Assembly: GCA_002401525.1 (NCBI GenBank) | Contig: NVTH01000074.1 | Coordinates: 3,967-14,644 of the forward strand | Source of the DNA: Moraxellaceae bacterium | Lineage (GTDB): Bacteria; Pseudomonadota; Gammaproteobacteria; Pseudomonadales; UBA3067 | DNA length: 10,678 nucleotides | Direction: 5' to 3' | Part shown: positions 1 through 7,528 of the stretch, piece after piece | How positions within the stretch are numbered: position 1 is the first letter of the stretch | Layout: every line of letters starts with the position of its first letter | The notes under the pieces: model-generated | Told to the model about the DNA's origin: nothing | What the model saw: the letters and a program-made list of their open reading frames with translations, nothing else | The model's database searches: none | Program-made: the position numbers and the translations under genes

Positions 1-989
1 CTTCACAATATGCGATGGATAATCTTGCCGGGTTTCATAGCTTTTACTTTAATCTTAAAGCCGAAGGGCCGCAAGCCATCACGGACCCAAAATATCTCAA
101 CAAAATTGATGAGTTTGCAAACTGGTATCAGTCTCAGCCAGACGTCGCCTACGTATCCACTTTTTCAGAAGTGATTAAACGGCTTAATCGAAACATGCAT
201 CAAGGCGATGCAGAATATTATAGGATCCCTGAAGATAGAGAACTTATTGCGCAGCTTCTTCTGCTTTATGAGATGTCACTGCCCTATGGATTTGATTTAA
301 ACAATCAAATAGACGTCGATAAGTCGTCTACCAAAATGATGATAAAACTAAATGAAGTGTCGAACCATCGAATGGCAAAAACCGCTAAAGAGGGGCAGGA
401 TTGGTTAAAATCAAACGCACCAGAATCTATGCAAGATTTAGCGACAGGTTCGTCCATTATTTTCGCTCACATTACTGAGAGAAATCTACACAGCATGATT
501 CCCGGGACCGCCATTGCTTTTATGTTAATTTCGATCATTCTTTGCCTCGCTTTCAGAAGTATTAAATATGGCTTAATCAGCCTAATTCCGAATCTAATCC
601 CCCTAGTCATCACCTTTGGTTTATGGAGCCTTCTTTCCGGCAAAGCAGGAATCGCCATCACTATGGTTGCCCCTATTTCAGTGGGAATCATCGTGGATGA
701 TACGACTCACTTCTTATGCAAATACGCCCGCGCTAGAAAGCAACTTGCCATGGACACCAAGCAATCCATTCAATATGCGTTATGCAATGTAGGCCCGGCA
801 ATGGTGATTACGTCTCTAATACTGGTGGTGGGTTTTTCCGTGATGATGCTTTCCGATTTCTTTATCAATTGGACTTTGGGAGTGCTAACTGCAATGAGTA
901 TCACAGTGGCTTTATTGGTCGATTTTTTACTTTTGCCGGCCCTATTGATGACTATTAAGGTAACGCCTAGAGCAGGAGAATCGCGATGA
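1..989 (+). CDS. MMPL/RND family transporter, C-terminal part (5' truncated by window edge)
   Basis: The reading frame is open from base 3 (S-Q-Y-A before the first ATG at 15), so the gene begins upstream of the window and the ATG at 15 is internal. About 328 residues remain. Counting from that ATG, residues 1-150 are a periplasmic loop (porter-like domain), followed by five or so hydrophobic segments (roughly 161-180, 185-207, 213-230, 261-280, 285-312). The motif G-I-I-V-D-D-T-T-H-F-L at 224-234, with paired Asp 228/229, is the hallmark of RND/MMPL proton-relay helices. The family exports hydrophobic or lipid-like molecules using the proton gradient from the inner membrane. This is the second half of the usual duplicated architecture. 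The stop overlaps the next gene by 4 bp (ATGA), so the two are translationally coupled to a LolA-like periplasmic protein. The cargo cannot be told from sequence. Family assignment is firm; substrate is unknown. Confidence 0.9.
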   Translation, partial: SQYAMDNLAGFHSFYFNLKAEGPQAITDPKYLNKIDEFANWYQSQPDVAYVSTFSEVIKRLNRNMHQGDAEYYRIPEDRELIAQLLLLYEMSLPYGFDLNNQIDVDKSSTKMMIKLNEVSNHRMAKTAKEGQDWLKSNAPESMQDLATGSSIIFAHITERNLHSMIPGTAIAFMLISIILCLAFRSIKYGLISLIPNLIPLVITFGLWSLLSGKAGIAITMVAPISVGIIVDDTTHFLCKYARARKQLAMDTKQSIQYALCNVGPAMVITSLILVVGFSVMMLSDFFINWTLGVLTAMSITVALLVDFLLLPALLMTIKVTPRAGESR

Positions 990-1828
990 TTTATACCAGC
1001 AAGACGGGTTTTATTAGGTGGGCCACACTATTTATCTCGCTAATCATTTTGATAGTTAATACGCTATTCAATTCGCAAAGTACGCGAGCGGATCCATCAT
1101 TATTAACCCCTAACGAGCAAAGAGGGCTGGAGATCGCCACTCATTCGGATCGTACTTTTAGCAATTTTGGTAATTCCGAAGTAAAACTTGAAATGATTTT
1201 AGAAAACGCTTATGGCCAAGTGAGTCGGCGAAAACTAGAAAGTAAAACCATTGAAGTAGACGATGATGGCAATAAATCCCTCATTCTATTTAAAGAACCG
1301 AGAGATGTTAGGGGCACCGCATTTCTATCCTTCACCCATAAAGTAGGTAACGACGATCAGTGGTTATATTTGCCGGCCATAAAACGAGTAAAACGCATCT
1401 CCTCAAGCAATAAGTCGGGGTCTTTTATGGGAAGTGAATTTGCATTTGAGGACATCGTCAGTCAAGAAGTAGAGAAATATTCTTATCAGTTTATAAAACA
1501 AGACGTCTACGACGATCAAAAAGTATTTGTGGTAGAGCGATATCCTGTTGCTAAAAGTTCGGGCTATAGCAAACAAGTGGTGTGGTATAAGCAGGAAAAC
1601 TACGTTGTTTTAAAAATTGAATATTATGATCGTAAAAAACAACTTTTAAAGACTTTAAAATATAAAGGCTATAACAAACACGATAACAAGCATTGGCGAG
1701 CCAAAATCATGAAAATGAAGAATCATCAATCTGAAAAAAGCACCACCTTAGTTTGGTCGGGCCATCAGTTTGACGTCGGACTCACCTCGTCCGATTTCAG
1801 CAAAAGCAGCCTTAAACGAATCAAATAG
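986..1828 (+). CDS. LolA-like outer membrane lipoprotein-sorting protein (periplasmic carrier)
   Basis: The product has 280 aa. The ATG overlaps the upstream stop (ATGA) and has an AGGAG Shine-Dalgarno about 7 nt before it, so the start is well supported. A signal peptide is visible: basic and aromatic N-region, hydrophobic core around residues 12-28, likely cleavage after S-T-R-A at 35. The mature part resembles the 'outer membrane lipoprotein-sorting protein' family (LolA/LolB-like fold, PF17131 type). Support comes from the stretch D-Q-W-L-Y-L-P at 124-130 followed by R-V-K-R and S-G-S-F-M-G-S-E-F near 144-152, which is characteristic of these proteins. Such proteins have a half-barrel that holds acyl chains. 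It is not the housekeeping LolA, which is shorter and lies in other contexts. Placed between an MMPL pump and an outer-membrane barrel, it plausibly ferries the pump's hydrophobic product across the periplasm (inference). Confidence 0.85.
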   Translation: MIYTSKTGFIRWATLFISLIILIVNTLFNSQSTRADPSLLTPNEQRGLEIATHSDRTFSNFGNSEVKLEMILENAYGQVSRRKLESKTIEVDDDGNKSLILFKEPRDVRGTAFLSFTHKVGNDDQWLYLPAIKRVKRISSSNKSGSFMGSEFAFEDIVSQEVEKYSYQFIKQDVYDDQKVFVVERYPVAKSSGYSKQVVWYKQENYVVLKIEYYDRKKQLLKTLKYKGYNKHDNKHWRAKIMKMKNHQSEKSTTLVWSGHQFDVGLTSSDFSKSSLKRIK

Positions 1829-3162
1829 TGTTGATAACATTACCAATTAAAGTAGTACCTATTAAAGTAGTACCTAAAAAAAGAGGACCGATAAAAATAA
1901 CACTCCTTAATACAGTGCTGACAAAAATAGCCCCGACTGTGGCGACAGTAATAATCAGAACGCTATTGAATGCAGTCCGAATGGTATTTTTAGGTTTCGC
2001 TTTTACTGGCTATGCTATTGCCTCGCAGGACCTTTCAACCGCAATAGAATTAGAGTCGACCTGGTTTCCACGAGATGGAGCTTACGCCAATCAAAACCGA
2101 GAAAACTTCTCTTTAGCATTGACATCAAAATATGGCAAATCTTGGCGCAATGATCGGCAGTCATTCACCCTAGAAGCATTTATGCGACTGGATTCCAAGG
2201 ACAAAGAGCGCAACCATTTCGAATTGCGAGAGTTTAATTATATATCGTCGATAAAGCAGTGGGAAATAGAGATTGGAATCAGTCGTGTTTTCTGGGGGGT
2301 TACAGAGTCTGAGCATCTTGTCGATATCATTAATCAAACCGACTTAGTTGAAAGCTTTGACGGTGAAAGTAAGCTGGGCCAGCCCCTATTGCGGATGGCT
2401 TATTTTAGCGACTTCGGAGACAGCCATTTTATTATCATGCCTTATTTTAGGGCGCGCAGCTTCGTTGGGGAGCATGCACGCCTGCACGGTCAATTGTTGG
2501 TCGATGCCGACCACCCGCTCTACGAAGATGCGGATAAAGAAAATCATTGGGATTTTGCGGCGCGATGGGAAAGCTCATTCTCCTTATTGGATATTGGCAT
2601 TGCCCATTTTTACGGCACCAGTCGAGATCCTGTATTAGTGGCCTCAATCGCTGCAGATCAAAATACTTATTTACAACCCTTCTATAAGCTTATACATCAG
2701 ACCGGCGTGGACCTTCAACTTACATTGGATAACCTGATGATTAAGCATGAATCGATATATCGACGCTATCAATCAGATCAAGAAAAAGATTTTTATGCTC
2801 AGGTGAGCGGTTTTGAATACACCTATTATGCCCTGTTTGATTCGGCTATAGACGTGGGCCTAATCTCAGAATATCTTTTTAGTTCACAAGAAAATAATTC
2901 GCTTACCGCATTTGACGATAATATTTTTCTGGGTGCTCGACTCAATTTTAACACCGTGGACAGCGCAAGTTGTCTCGTCGGCGCTATTATTGATTTACGA
3001 TCCTCTGCGATATTGTTTCGGCTGGAAACAACCAAGAGGTTTTATGATGCCTGGAGTGGATCACTAGAATTCAATCAATTTATCTCCGTGCCTGACGACA
3101 ATTTATTTTCTCAAATAAAAAGGGATTCCTATCTTCGCTTACTCGTTGAGTATTATTTTTAG
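1828..3162 (+). CDS. predicted outer-membrane beta-barrel protein, third gene of the MMPL operon
   Basis: I do not recognise a named family. The longest frame starts with GTG at 1828, sharing one base with the preceding TAG (TAGTG), which would give 444 aa by coupled translation. Other in-frame starts are GTG 1939, TTG 1966 and ATG 1981 (Met52). None has a clear Shine-Dalgarno. The hydrophobic stretch around residues 52-65 ends in A-I-A before S-Q-D, a good signal peptidase I site, so mature protein probably begins near 66 whichever start is used. The rest is rich in alternating polar/hydrophobic, aromatic-ended strands, and the C-terminus L-R-L-L-V-E-Y-Y-F ends in Phe, the classic outer-membrane barrel signature. 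A striking internal stretch is F-W-G-V-T-E-S-E-H-L-V-D near residue 155-170, followed by I-I-N-Q-T-D. The barrel likely serves as outer-membrane partner of the MMPL/LolA-like pair (inference). Confidence 0.75.
   Translation: MLITLPIKVVPIKVVPKKRGPIKITLLNTVLTKIAPTVATVIIRTLLNAVRMVFLGFAFTGYAIASQDLSTAIELESTWFPRDGAYANQNRENFSLALTSKYGKSWRNDRQSFTLEAFMRLDSKDKERNHFELREFNYISSIKQWEIEIGISRVFWGVTESEHLVDIINQTDLVESFDGESKLGQPLLRMAYFSDFGDSHFIIMPYFRARSFVGEHARLHGQLLVDADHPLYEDADKENHWDFAARWESSFSLLDIGIAHFYGTSRDPVLVASIAADQNTYLQPFYKLIHQTGVDLQLTLDNLMIKHESIYRRYQSDQEKDFYAQVSGFEYTYYALFDSAIDVGLISEYLFSSQENNSLTAFDDNIFLGARLNFNTVDSASCLVGAIIDLRSSAILFRLETTKRFYDAWSGSLEFNQFISVPDDNLFSQIKRDSYLRLLVEYYF
1846..1875 (+). repeat. 15-bp tandem repeat (2 copies) at the 5' end of the barrel gene
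   Basis: ATTAAAGTAGTACCT occurs twice head to tail without mismatch. The period is a multiple of three, so if the GTG at 1828 is used it encodes I-K-V-V-P twice, followed by a degenerate P-I-K-I-T. The repeat lies before all plausible signal-peptide starts (1939, 1966, 1981), so it may be non-coding leader rather than protein. Confidence 0.8.
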
Positions 3163-3316
3163 GCTGTTCAATAAAGCAAACCATTAAATCAGTGGCACTT
3201 TCAACAACCGAGATAGACAGTTGATGTAACCCCGCCCCAAAATATAAATACTGCTTTATCAAGGCATCAATCTAGCAACTCGATGCCCTGACAATTAGTA
3301 GACCTTTAGTTACCAA

Positions 3317-6300
3317 CTAGTCAATTTCTTTCGCTTTATAGGTAACTTCATCCCGCCCCAAAGAAATAGACAGGAACTTACCGTCCTCTAAATCTAAAGC
3401 GGTATTTAAAAGTTCGATGATTGCATCGTAGCCCTGGTAATTATTTAAATCACTCAATTCAATTTCCTGAGCGCTGAGATTATTTCGATTAATAATTCCA
3501 CTCATCATTTCCGGAAGCTGAGGCAATTTTAGGGACGTTTCGAGGGGCGATAATGTGATGTCCCAATCAGCATTCAAATATTTCTGATGCAGGACAATGG
3601 TATCCACAGACTCACTGTTGGATAGGCTCCAAGAAATTATCCCTGCAACATTATCTATCTCAATCTCATCCGCTGTATATTCGGGTGCATCAATCACTAA
3701 ATTGACGGGCAATTGATCCTCCAACCGGAGACTATTGTATAACACGTAAAAGCCCTCTGGTCCCACACCGAGATCGTCCACGAAACTAGAGCTTTCAGTA
3801 GATGCGAAGAACGCATAGCTCTCTTGGGGGAAATCATACAATAGCAACTCAGAATTCACTGAATCAGTATCAACAACCAGTGGCTCATAAAAGTTATCGT
3901 GAGGGGTAACAAACAAATCCAGAGGCGTACCTGTATTATTGATATAAGGCATAATCACAGGCCGCTGAGACATATCAAAAACTAATATCTCCTCCTCACT
4001 TTGAATTGAAATCTGTTGCGAGTGAGCAACAACTGAGGCAGTAGTAATATCTTCGCCATCGTAACCATTTGCAACAAAATTGGAGACTACGAAACCATCA
4101 AGATCGATAAGATAATTGCACACACTTACCGTCACCACTTCGTTTTCTATCGGAGTAAAACTCTCGTTAAAAGTCGGGGAAACATAAATTGATTCTACAT
4201 CGTCAGGGATATTTATAAATTTGGCTTGAATATCAAACGTACCCCCATCAAATAAGCAAGAAATAAACCCATCAATACTATTACTTTTACTCCAATAGGG
4301 TATTGGTACTGCCAACATATTAATGTAACTTGATGCGTTATATCGAATCAATTCATTTTCTTGGTACTCCTCAATAATCGTAATCGTCACCCGATTTCGA
4401 TCTAGCGATCCGAAATTCGCAATCCCGTCAGCATTGGTGAGCACTACTTTTTCAATCGACTCCCCGTCTATACCGTGGAGAATTACAGTGAGCCCCTCAA
4501 CTTCTCCGCTCACTCCCTGTAAAAAAAAGCTTGGTTTTACTTGAACAAAAAAGTCTGATTCTTCGATCACTTTCTGCCACGATATCATTTTACTGCTGCT
4601 CACCTCATTGTTTTCGGTGTCTTTTACCGTGACCGATAGATCAGCTGTACCGCTATCGTCTGAGGGTGCTGTCCAAGAGACAGCTTCGCCACTGTCGTTG
4701 GATAAAGCCCCCTCAGATGCGTTCCATGCATAGATCAGAGCGTCTCCCTCCGCATCTGTTGCATCTACTGTTAATTGGATCGTTTGGCCAGGTAGAATTC
4801 CGGACGAGGGTTCGACTAAAATTTCGTGAACAACAGGCGTTTGATTGCTTAACACTATTTCAATTTCAATAATGGGAGTTTCTTCACTGGTGGAATATTG
4901 CTCCGAAAAGAGATCAGGAATAAAAACAGATATTTCAGAAAACGGCACACTGAAACTAAAGCGTCCTTCACTGTCAGTCACAGTACTATCACCCAAACTA
5001 TTGTAGAGCGTTATATTTTCAGCCACTGCGCCATCAGAATTTCTCAATACACCATTGATCGTACCTAAATAAAGTAGCTGAACAGAATTTCCAAGCAATA
5101 CACATTCCCCGCTATTTACAGGGTAAGTTGAACCGAATTGAGAGGGACTGTTAAGGATATCGGTGTCTACCTCACCTTCCAAAACCGAAGTTACATCGTA
5201 GAAAAATGATGCCGTACCGATATCTGCATATAATCGAAATGTTTCGGGCGCGCCAAGATCCGCGGTTCGTTTGATAGTGACTGACGCAAACCCTTCCGCA
5301 TTAGTGAGCACGGTGGTGCTTGAACTAACGCTCACGCCTTCTGCTGTAACAGAGATATTCGCCACCGGTTTCTCATCGTCATCAATCACTTTGACCGTGA
5401 TACAAGCATGCTCTTCGATGGGTTGATCCACATTCCACCAACTAAAATGGGTGACTTTTGCATTCGCAAATAGTACACCGCCCACATCCGTAATGAGTGC
5501 ATTATCCATGGCTTCGGTGGATGGGTCGGCATCCTCTCTTAACCAAATGCCTTGTTCTTCGTTATAAGACCACCACTCAATGGTGTCCCCTATATTTATG
5601 TCACCGTCCTTAACACCACCAATTTGATAAATAGCCGGCAACCGCAATGTCACCTCAGCGGGCTCTGTCAAATGCGATAAGTCTGTGCCATTTTCATCTG
5701 TAACGGTGATGTCCATAAAGCCAATACTTTCAAGCAGAATGTCTGCGTTGCTATCAATCGCATTCGTAGCGGAATAATCCCCTGGAAAAATCGCCCTGCC
5801 TCGAGACGAACTCGGATCTCCGTAGGTTAAGCTAACCGTAGCATTCGCTCCTCCACCTAGAACTGAATTCGCAGACAAAGACACAGTCAACTGATCTTGG
5901 TTAAGAGTCAGAGTTTGAGACTGGGTTAAATCTGTCAATATTGAAACATCTGCAGTCGTCATGACGACTTCAATACTGTAACTATCGTTGTCACTTAGCT
6001 CAACAATTGCTTGAGTGGAAACATACCCGGATTTTTTCAACGCAACGATCCAACGACTAGAGTCAGGGATGTCAAGATCAGCAAGCACAAAAAAACCATC
6101 GTTGTCAGTGGTTGCGCTTTTTTCGTTAATAGTAATGACGACGCCCGCTAGGCCTGTATCCGCACTAACTCGCCCGATAAGTTGAGCGGAGGATGATTCC
6201 TGGCCCCGATCCTCTGATTCTCCCCCGCCGCTTGAACTGCCTGATTTATCGCAAGCAATCATAATATTAAAACTAAAAACAATTAGAGTAATGCGTAAAT

Positions 6301-6331
6301 AATATTTGATCCCATTCCCTTGGATTAGCAT
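3317..6331 (-). CDS. large multidomain surface or periplasmic lipoprotein with carboxypeptidase-regulatory-like and PKD/cadherin-like modules
   Basis: The open frame extends to an ATG at 6373. I choose the ATG at 6331, giving 1004 aa, because it has an AAGGA Shine-Dalgarno 6-7 nt upstream and because a consensus -10 box overlaps the 6373 ATG. The N-terminus is a type II signal peptide with lipobox I-M-I-A-C, Cys27, followed by a Ser/Gly/Glu linker (28-50). Asp at +2 would signal inner-membrane retention in E. coli, but the rule varies among bacteria. Domains (approximate) are: carboxypeptidase regulatory-like repeat 51-125, a region resembling FAM171/CILP-type bacterial proteins 150-300 (F-P-G-D-Y, then W-W-S-Y-N-E-E-Q-G-I-W), further regulatory-like repeats at 310-375, 424-475 and 597-660, and a PKD/cadherin-like module 498-585. 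Residues 660-1004 match nothing I know. No catalytic motif is evident. It is probably an adhesive or structural envelope protein; function unknown. It stands alone, with its own promoter. Confidence 0.8.
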   Translation of the reverse strand: MLIQGNGIKYYLRITLIVFSFNIMIACDKSGSSSGGGESEDRGQESSSAQLIGRVSADTGLAGVVITINEKSATTDNDGFFVLADLDIPDSSRWIVALKKSGYVSTQAIVELSDNDSYSIEVVMTTADVSILTDLTQSQTLTLNQDQLTVSLSANSVLGGGANATVSLTYGDPSSSRGRAIFPGDYSATNAIDSNADILLESIGFMDITVTDENGTDLSHLTEPAEVTLRLPAIYQIGGVKDGDINIGDTIEWWSYNEEQGIWLREDADPSTEAMDNALITDVGGVLFANAKVTHFSWWNVDQPIEEHACITVKVIDDDEKPVANISVTAEGVSVSSSTTVLTNAEGFASVTIKRTADLGAPETFRLYADIGTASFFYDVTSVLEGEVDTDILNSPSQFGSTYPVNSGECVLLGNSVQLLYLGTINGVLRNSDGAVAENITLYNSLGDSTVTDSEGRFSFSVPFSEISVFIPDLFSEQYSTSEETPIIEIEIVLSNQTPVVHEILVEPSSGILPGQTIQLTVDATDAEGDALIYAWNASEGALSNDSGEAVSWTAPSDDSGTADLSVTVKDTENNEVSSSKMISWQKVIEESDFFVQVKPSFFLQGVSGEVEGLTVILHGIDGESIEKVVLTNADGIANFGSLDRNRVTITIIEEYQENELIRYNASSYINMLAVPIPYWSKSNSIDGFISCLFDGGTFDIQAKFINIPDDVESIYVSPTFNESFTPIENEVVTVSVCNYLIDLDGFVVSNFVANGYDGEDITTASVVAHSQQISIQSEEEILVFDMSQRPVIMPYINNTGTPLDLFVTPHDNFYEPLVVDTDSVNSELLLYDFPQESYAFFASTESSSFVDDLGVGPEGFYVLYNSLRLEDQLPVNLVIDAPEYTADEIEIDNVAGIISWSLSNSESVDTIVLHQKYLNADWDITLSPLETSLKLPQLPEMMSGIINRNNLSAQEIELSDLNNYQGYDAIIELLNTALDLEDGKFLSISLGRDEVTYKAKEID

Positions 6332-6371
6332 GTTTCGTCCTTTTAAAAAACAGGTAAATAGCCACAGAGAC

Positions 6372-6399
6372 ATTATAAATAGTGGGTTTGATTAGCCAA
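6372..6399 (-). promoter_or_regulatory. sigma70-type promoter of the large lipoprotein gene
   Basis: Read on the minus strand: -35 TTGGCT (6399-6394), 16-nt spacer, -10 TATAAT (6377-6372, perfect consensus). The expected start of transcription is near 6365, leaving a leader of about 34 nt before the ATG at 6331. The last bases of the -10 box are shared with the ATG at 6373, which therefore cannot be on this transcript. This supports the downstream start. Confidence 0.6.
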
Positions 6400-6482
6400 T
6401 GCAGTCAAAAAATAGAGCAGCTCACGATAGTAAAAGCCCAGTGAAGTAAAATTCTGGTGAAGTATATTTCCGATTTAATAAA

Positions 6483-6579
6483 AACTATTCCCCTCGCAAA
6501 CCTTTGGTTTTCACTAGATCGGAAAACCAAATAAGGCAGCAGTACAGGAGGAGGATATTAATAAACCTAGGGAATAGTT
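6483..6579. repeat. nested inverted repeat between the lipoprotein gene and the DUF4870 gene
   Basis: Outer arms AACTATTCCC (6483-6492) and GGGAATAGTT (6570-6579) are exact reverse complements. Inside them lies a second perfect 10-bp hairpin, TTTGGTTTTC (6503-6512) and GAAAACCAAA (6522-6531), with a 9-nt loop. The right outer arm overlaps the stop codon of the DUF4870 gene. A compact alternative palindrome, GGAATA-GT-TATTCC (6571-6584), competes for that arm. No U-run follows on either strand, so this is not a classic intrinsic terminator. It could be a 3' stability or termination structure for the DUF4870 mRNA, or a small mobile relic. No target-site duplication is obvious. Confidence 0.6.
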
Positions 6580-6994
6580 ATTCCACTTCAGATTTTGTAA
6601 GGGCAAGCGCCTCAATTTTAAAAAATTTAATGCTCAAGGGGTAACTCCACACCTCACCATTATTGGCTTTAACTGCAGCGATGATTGCAAAGATAAAATT
6701 ACACACTGCGATTGCAACAAATCCTAAAACGCCAACCGAAATCAATAGCAACGCCCCACTAATTAACGAATAAATAACAACGCTAATAATCCAATTCAAA
6801 ATATTCTTGCCGTGATGATCAATCTCAACATGGTCTTCTTTATTCGTTGCCCACATGGCGATCGGTAAAATGACACCCAAACCTGGAACCACCACACTGG
6901 ATAGTTGACTTAAATGCATTAGCATACAAAAGGTATTTAACTCCATGCCCCATGGTTTCGTCGTTTCTAGCTTATCGATTTGAATATTATCCAT
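6578..6994 (-). CDS. DUF4870 domain-containing small membrane protein
   Basis: The product has 138 aa, the usual length for this family. The ATG at 6994 has AAGGA about 7 nt upstream. The N-terminus carries W-G-M-E-L-N-T-F-C-M-L-M-H-L-S-Q-L. P-G-L-G-V-I-L-P at 37-44, a predicted first membrane segment, follows. Next come polar residues with D-H-H-G-K-N-I-L-N-W (59-68), a second and third hydrophobic stretch (about 69-110), and the closing motif A-V-K-A-N-N-G-E-V-W-S-Y-P-L. These are the diagnostic features of DUF4870 (PF09685, Tic20-like), helical membrane proteins of unknown function that are widespread in bacteria. The gene seems monocistronic, with a possible promoter just upstream and a structured 3' end. 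Family assignment is strong; role unknown. Confidence 0.88.
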   Translation of the reverse strand: MDNIQIDKLETTKPWGMELNTFCMLMHLSQLSSVVVPGLGVILPIAMWATNKEDHVEIDHHGKNILNWIISVVIYSLISGALLLISVGVLGFVAIAVCNFIFAIIAAVKANNGEVWSYPLSIKFFKIEALALTKSEVE

Positions 6995-7011
6995 TTCTAT
7001 TTCCTTATAAA

Positions 7012-7040
7012 ATTATAATTTTGCTTACCAACATCACCAA
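7012..7040 (-). promoter_or_regulatory. possible sigma70 promoter of the DUF4870 gene
   Basis: On the minus strand: TTGGTG (7040-7035), 17-nt spacer, TATAAT (7017-7012). The -10 is perfect but the -35 matches only three of six positions and the region is AT-rich, so chance is a real possibility. Transcription would start near 7005 and give a short leader of about 10 nt containing just the Shine-Dalgarno. Confidence 0.35.
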
Positions 7041-7409
7041 TAATCAGCTCCAATAAATTCAATACTGGCTGCGCTACTGATCTTCATTAATTGCTCTCAA
7101 ACAACACTTATATAAGATAAGCTCATATATTATTAATATCCACTGTAAATATATTACATTTATATATATAAAAAATGATTAACTGATATTATTTTGATCT
7201 CAGTAAGATTAGGAGAAAATAAGACACAGTCTTATCAGGCCGACTCTGCACCCCGTTTTATTAAGGGCATTAAGCCACTTATTACATCCTATAAATCCGG
7301 ATAATTATATTATTTGTTCCTCAACCAAAGACATTAAGTACTTATGAGGCAGCAAAGGAGACCCCGATCTTCGTCCCAACAGGCGACAATCCGGGGGATT
7401 TTAAAACAC

Positions 7410-7457
7410 AAAAAAAGGACAACCACCTAATTAATTAAATAATCGATGATTGTCCTT
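7410..7457 (-). terminator. rho-independent terminator of the acyl-CoA dehydrogenase operon
   Basis: On the minus strand, AAGGACAATCATC (7457-7445) pairs with GGTGGTTGTCCTT (7427-7415) over 13 positions, two of them G-U wobbles, around a 17-nt A/T loop, and runs into seven U residues (7416-7410). The wobbles favour pairing in the minus-strand RNA: on the plus strand the same positions would be A-C mismatches. This fixes the direction. It lies about 70 nt past the stop of the small ACAD gene. Confidence 0.8.
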
Positions 7458-7466
7458 CCTGATTTT

Positions 7467-7492
7467 TAGTGACGTCTAATTAAAAGTCACTA
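7467..7492. repeat. 7-bp inverted repeat in the ACAD 3' untranslated region
   Basis: TAGTGAC (7467-7473) and GTCACTA (7486-7492) form a perfect stem with a 12-nt A/T-rich loop. It sits between the ACAD stop codon and the terminator, with no U-run on the minus strand. It may be an extra 3' stabilising hairpin or an accidental dyad. Confidence 0.45.
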
Positions 7493-7528
7493 TTTAACAC
7501 CAACATCCAATAATCGGATTTTATTTAG

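Larger units (their letters stand above)
6995..7528. other. 534-bp intergenic region, AT-rich on the left, with several dyads
   Basis: No convincing gene is seen. The left part (about 7000-7200) is very AT-rich and holds palindromes CTTATATAAG (7107-7116) and the dyad TGTAA-N5-TTACA (7144-7158), upstream of the DUF4870 gene. A tight hairpin ATAAGAC-ACA-GTCTTAT lies at 7219-7235. The middle (7236-7400) is more GC-balanced and has only a 28-codon ATG frame (7344) with no Shine-Dalgarno. The right end carries the terminator of the acyl-CoA dehydrogenase operon and one more hairpin. Confidence 0.7.

Noticed and set aside
467..691. Minus-strand 74-codon frame inside the MMPL gene
   Set aside because: It lies fully antisense to a well-supported membrane protein gene, and its product resembles no family.
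2348..2647. Overlapping frames of 96 and 66 codons within the barrel gene
   Set aside because: They are alternative-frame shadows of a continuous, well-formed barrel coding sequence with no signals of their own.
3080..3262. Minus-strand 60-codon frame over the end of the barrel gene
   Set aside because: No Shine-Dalgarno, no recognisable product, and mostly antisense to the barrel C-terminus.
3263..3287. Hairpin GGCATC / GATGCC between the convergent barrel and lipoprotein genes as a two-way terminator
   Set aside because: Only 6 bp with a 13-nt loop and no T-run on either side; too weak to call, although a terminator would be expected somewhere in this 154-bp gap.
6331..6373. Start of the lipoprotein at ATG 6373
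   Set aside because: This ATG overlaps a consensus -10 box and has no Shine-Dalgarno; the ATG at 6331 has one.
6483..6579. MITE or insertion-sequence relic
   Set aside because: Inverted ends are present but no target-site duplication is seen and a second copy cannot be checked here; listed as an inverted repeat instead.
7344..7430. 28-codon plus-strand ATG frame as a small protein gene
   Set aside because: No ribosome binding site or promoter, and it runs into the minus-strand terminator; kept only as part of an unexplained stretch.
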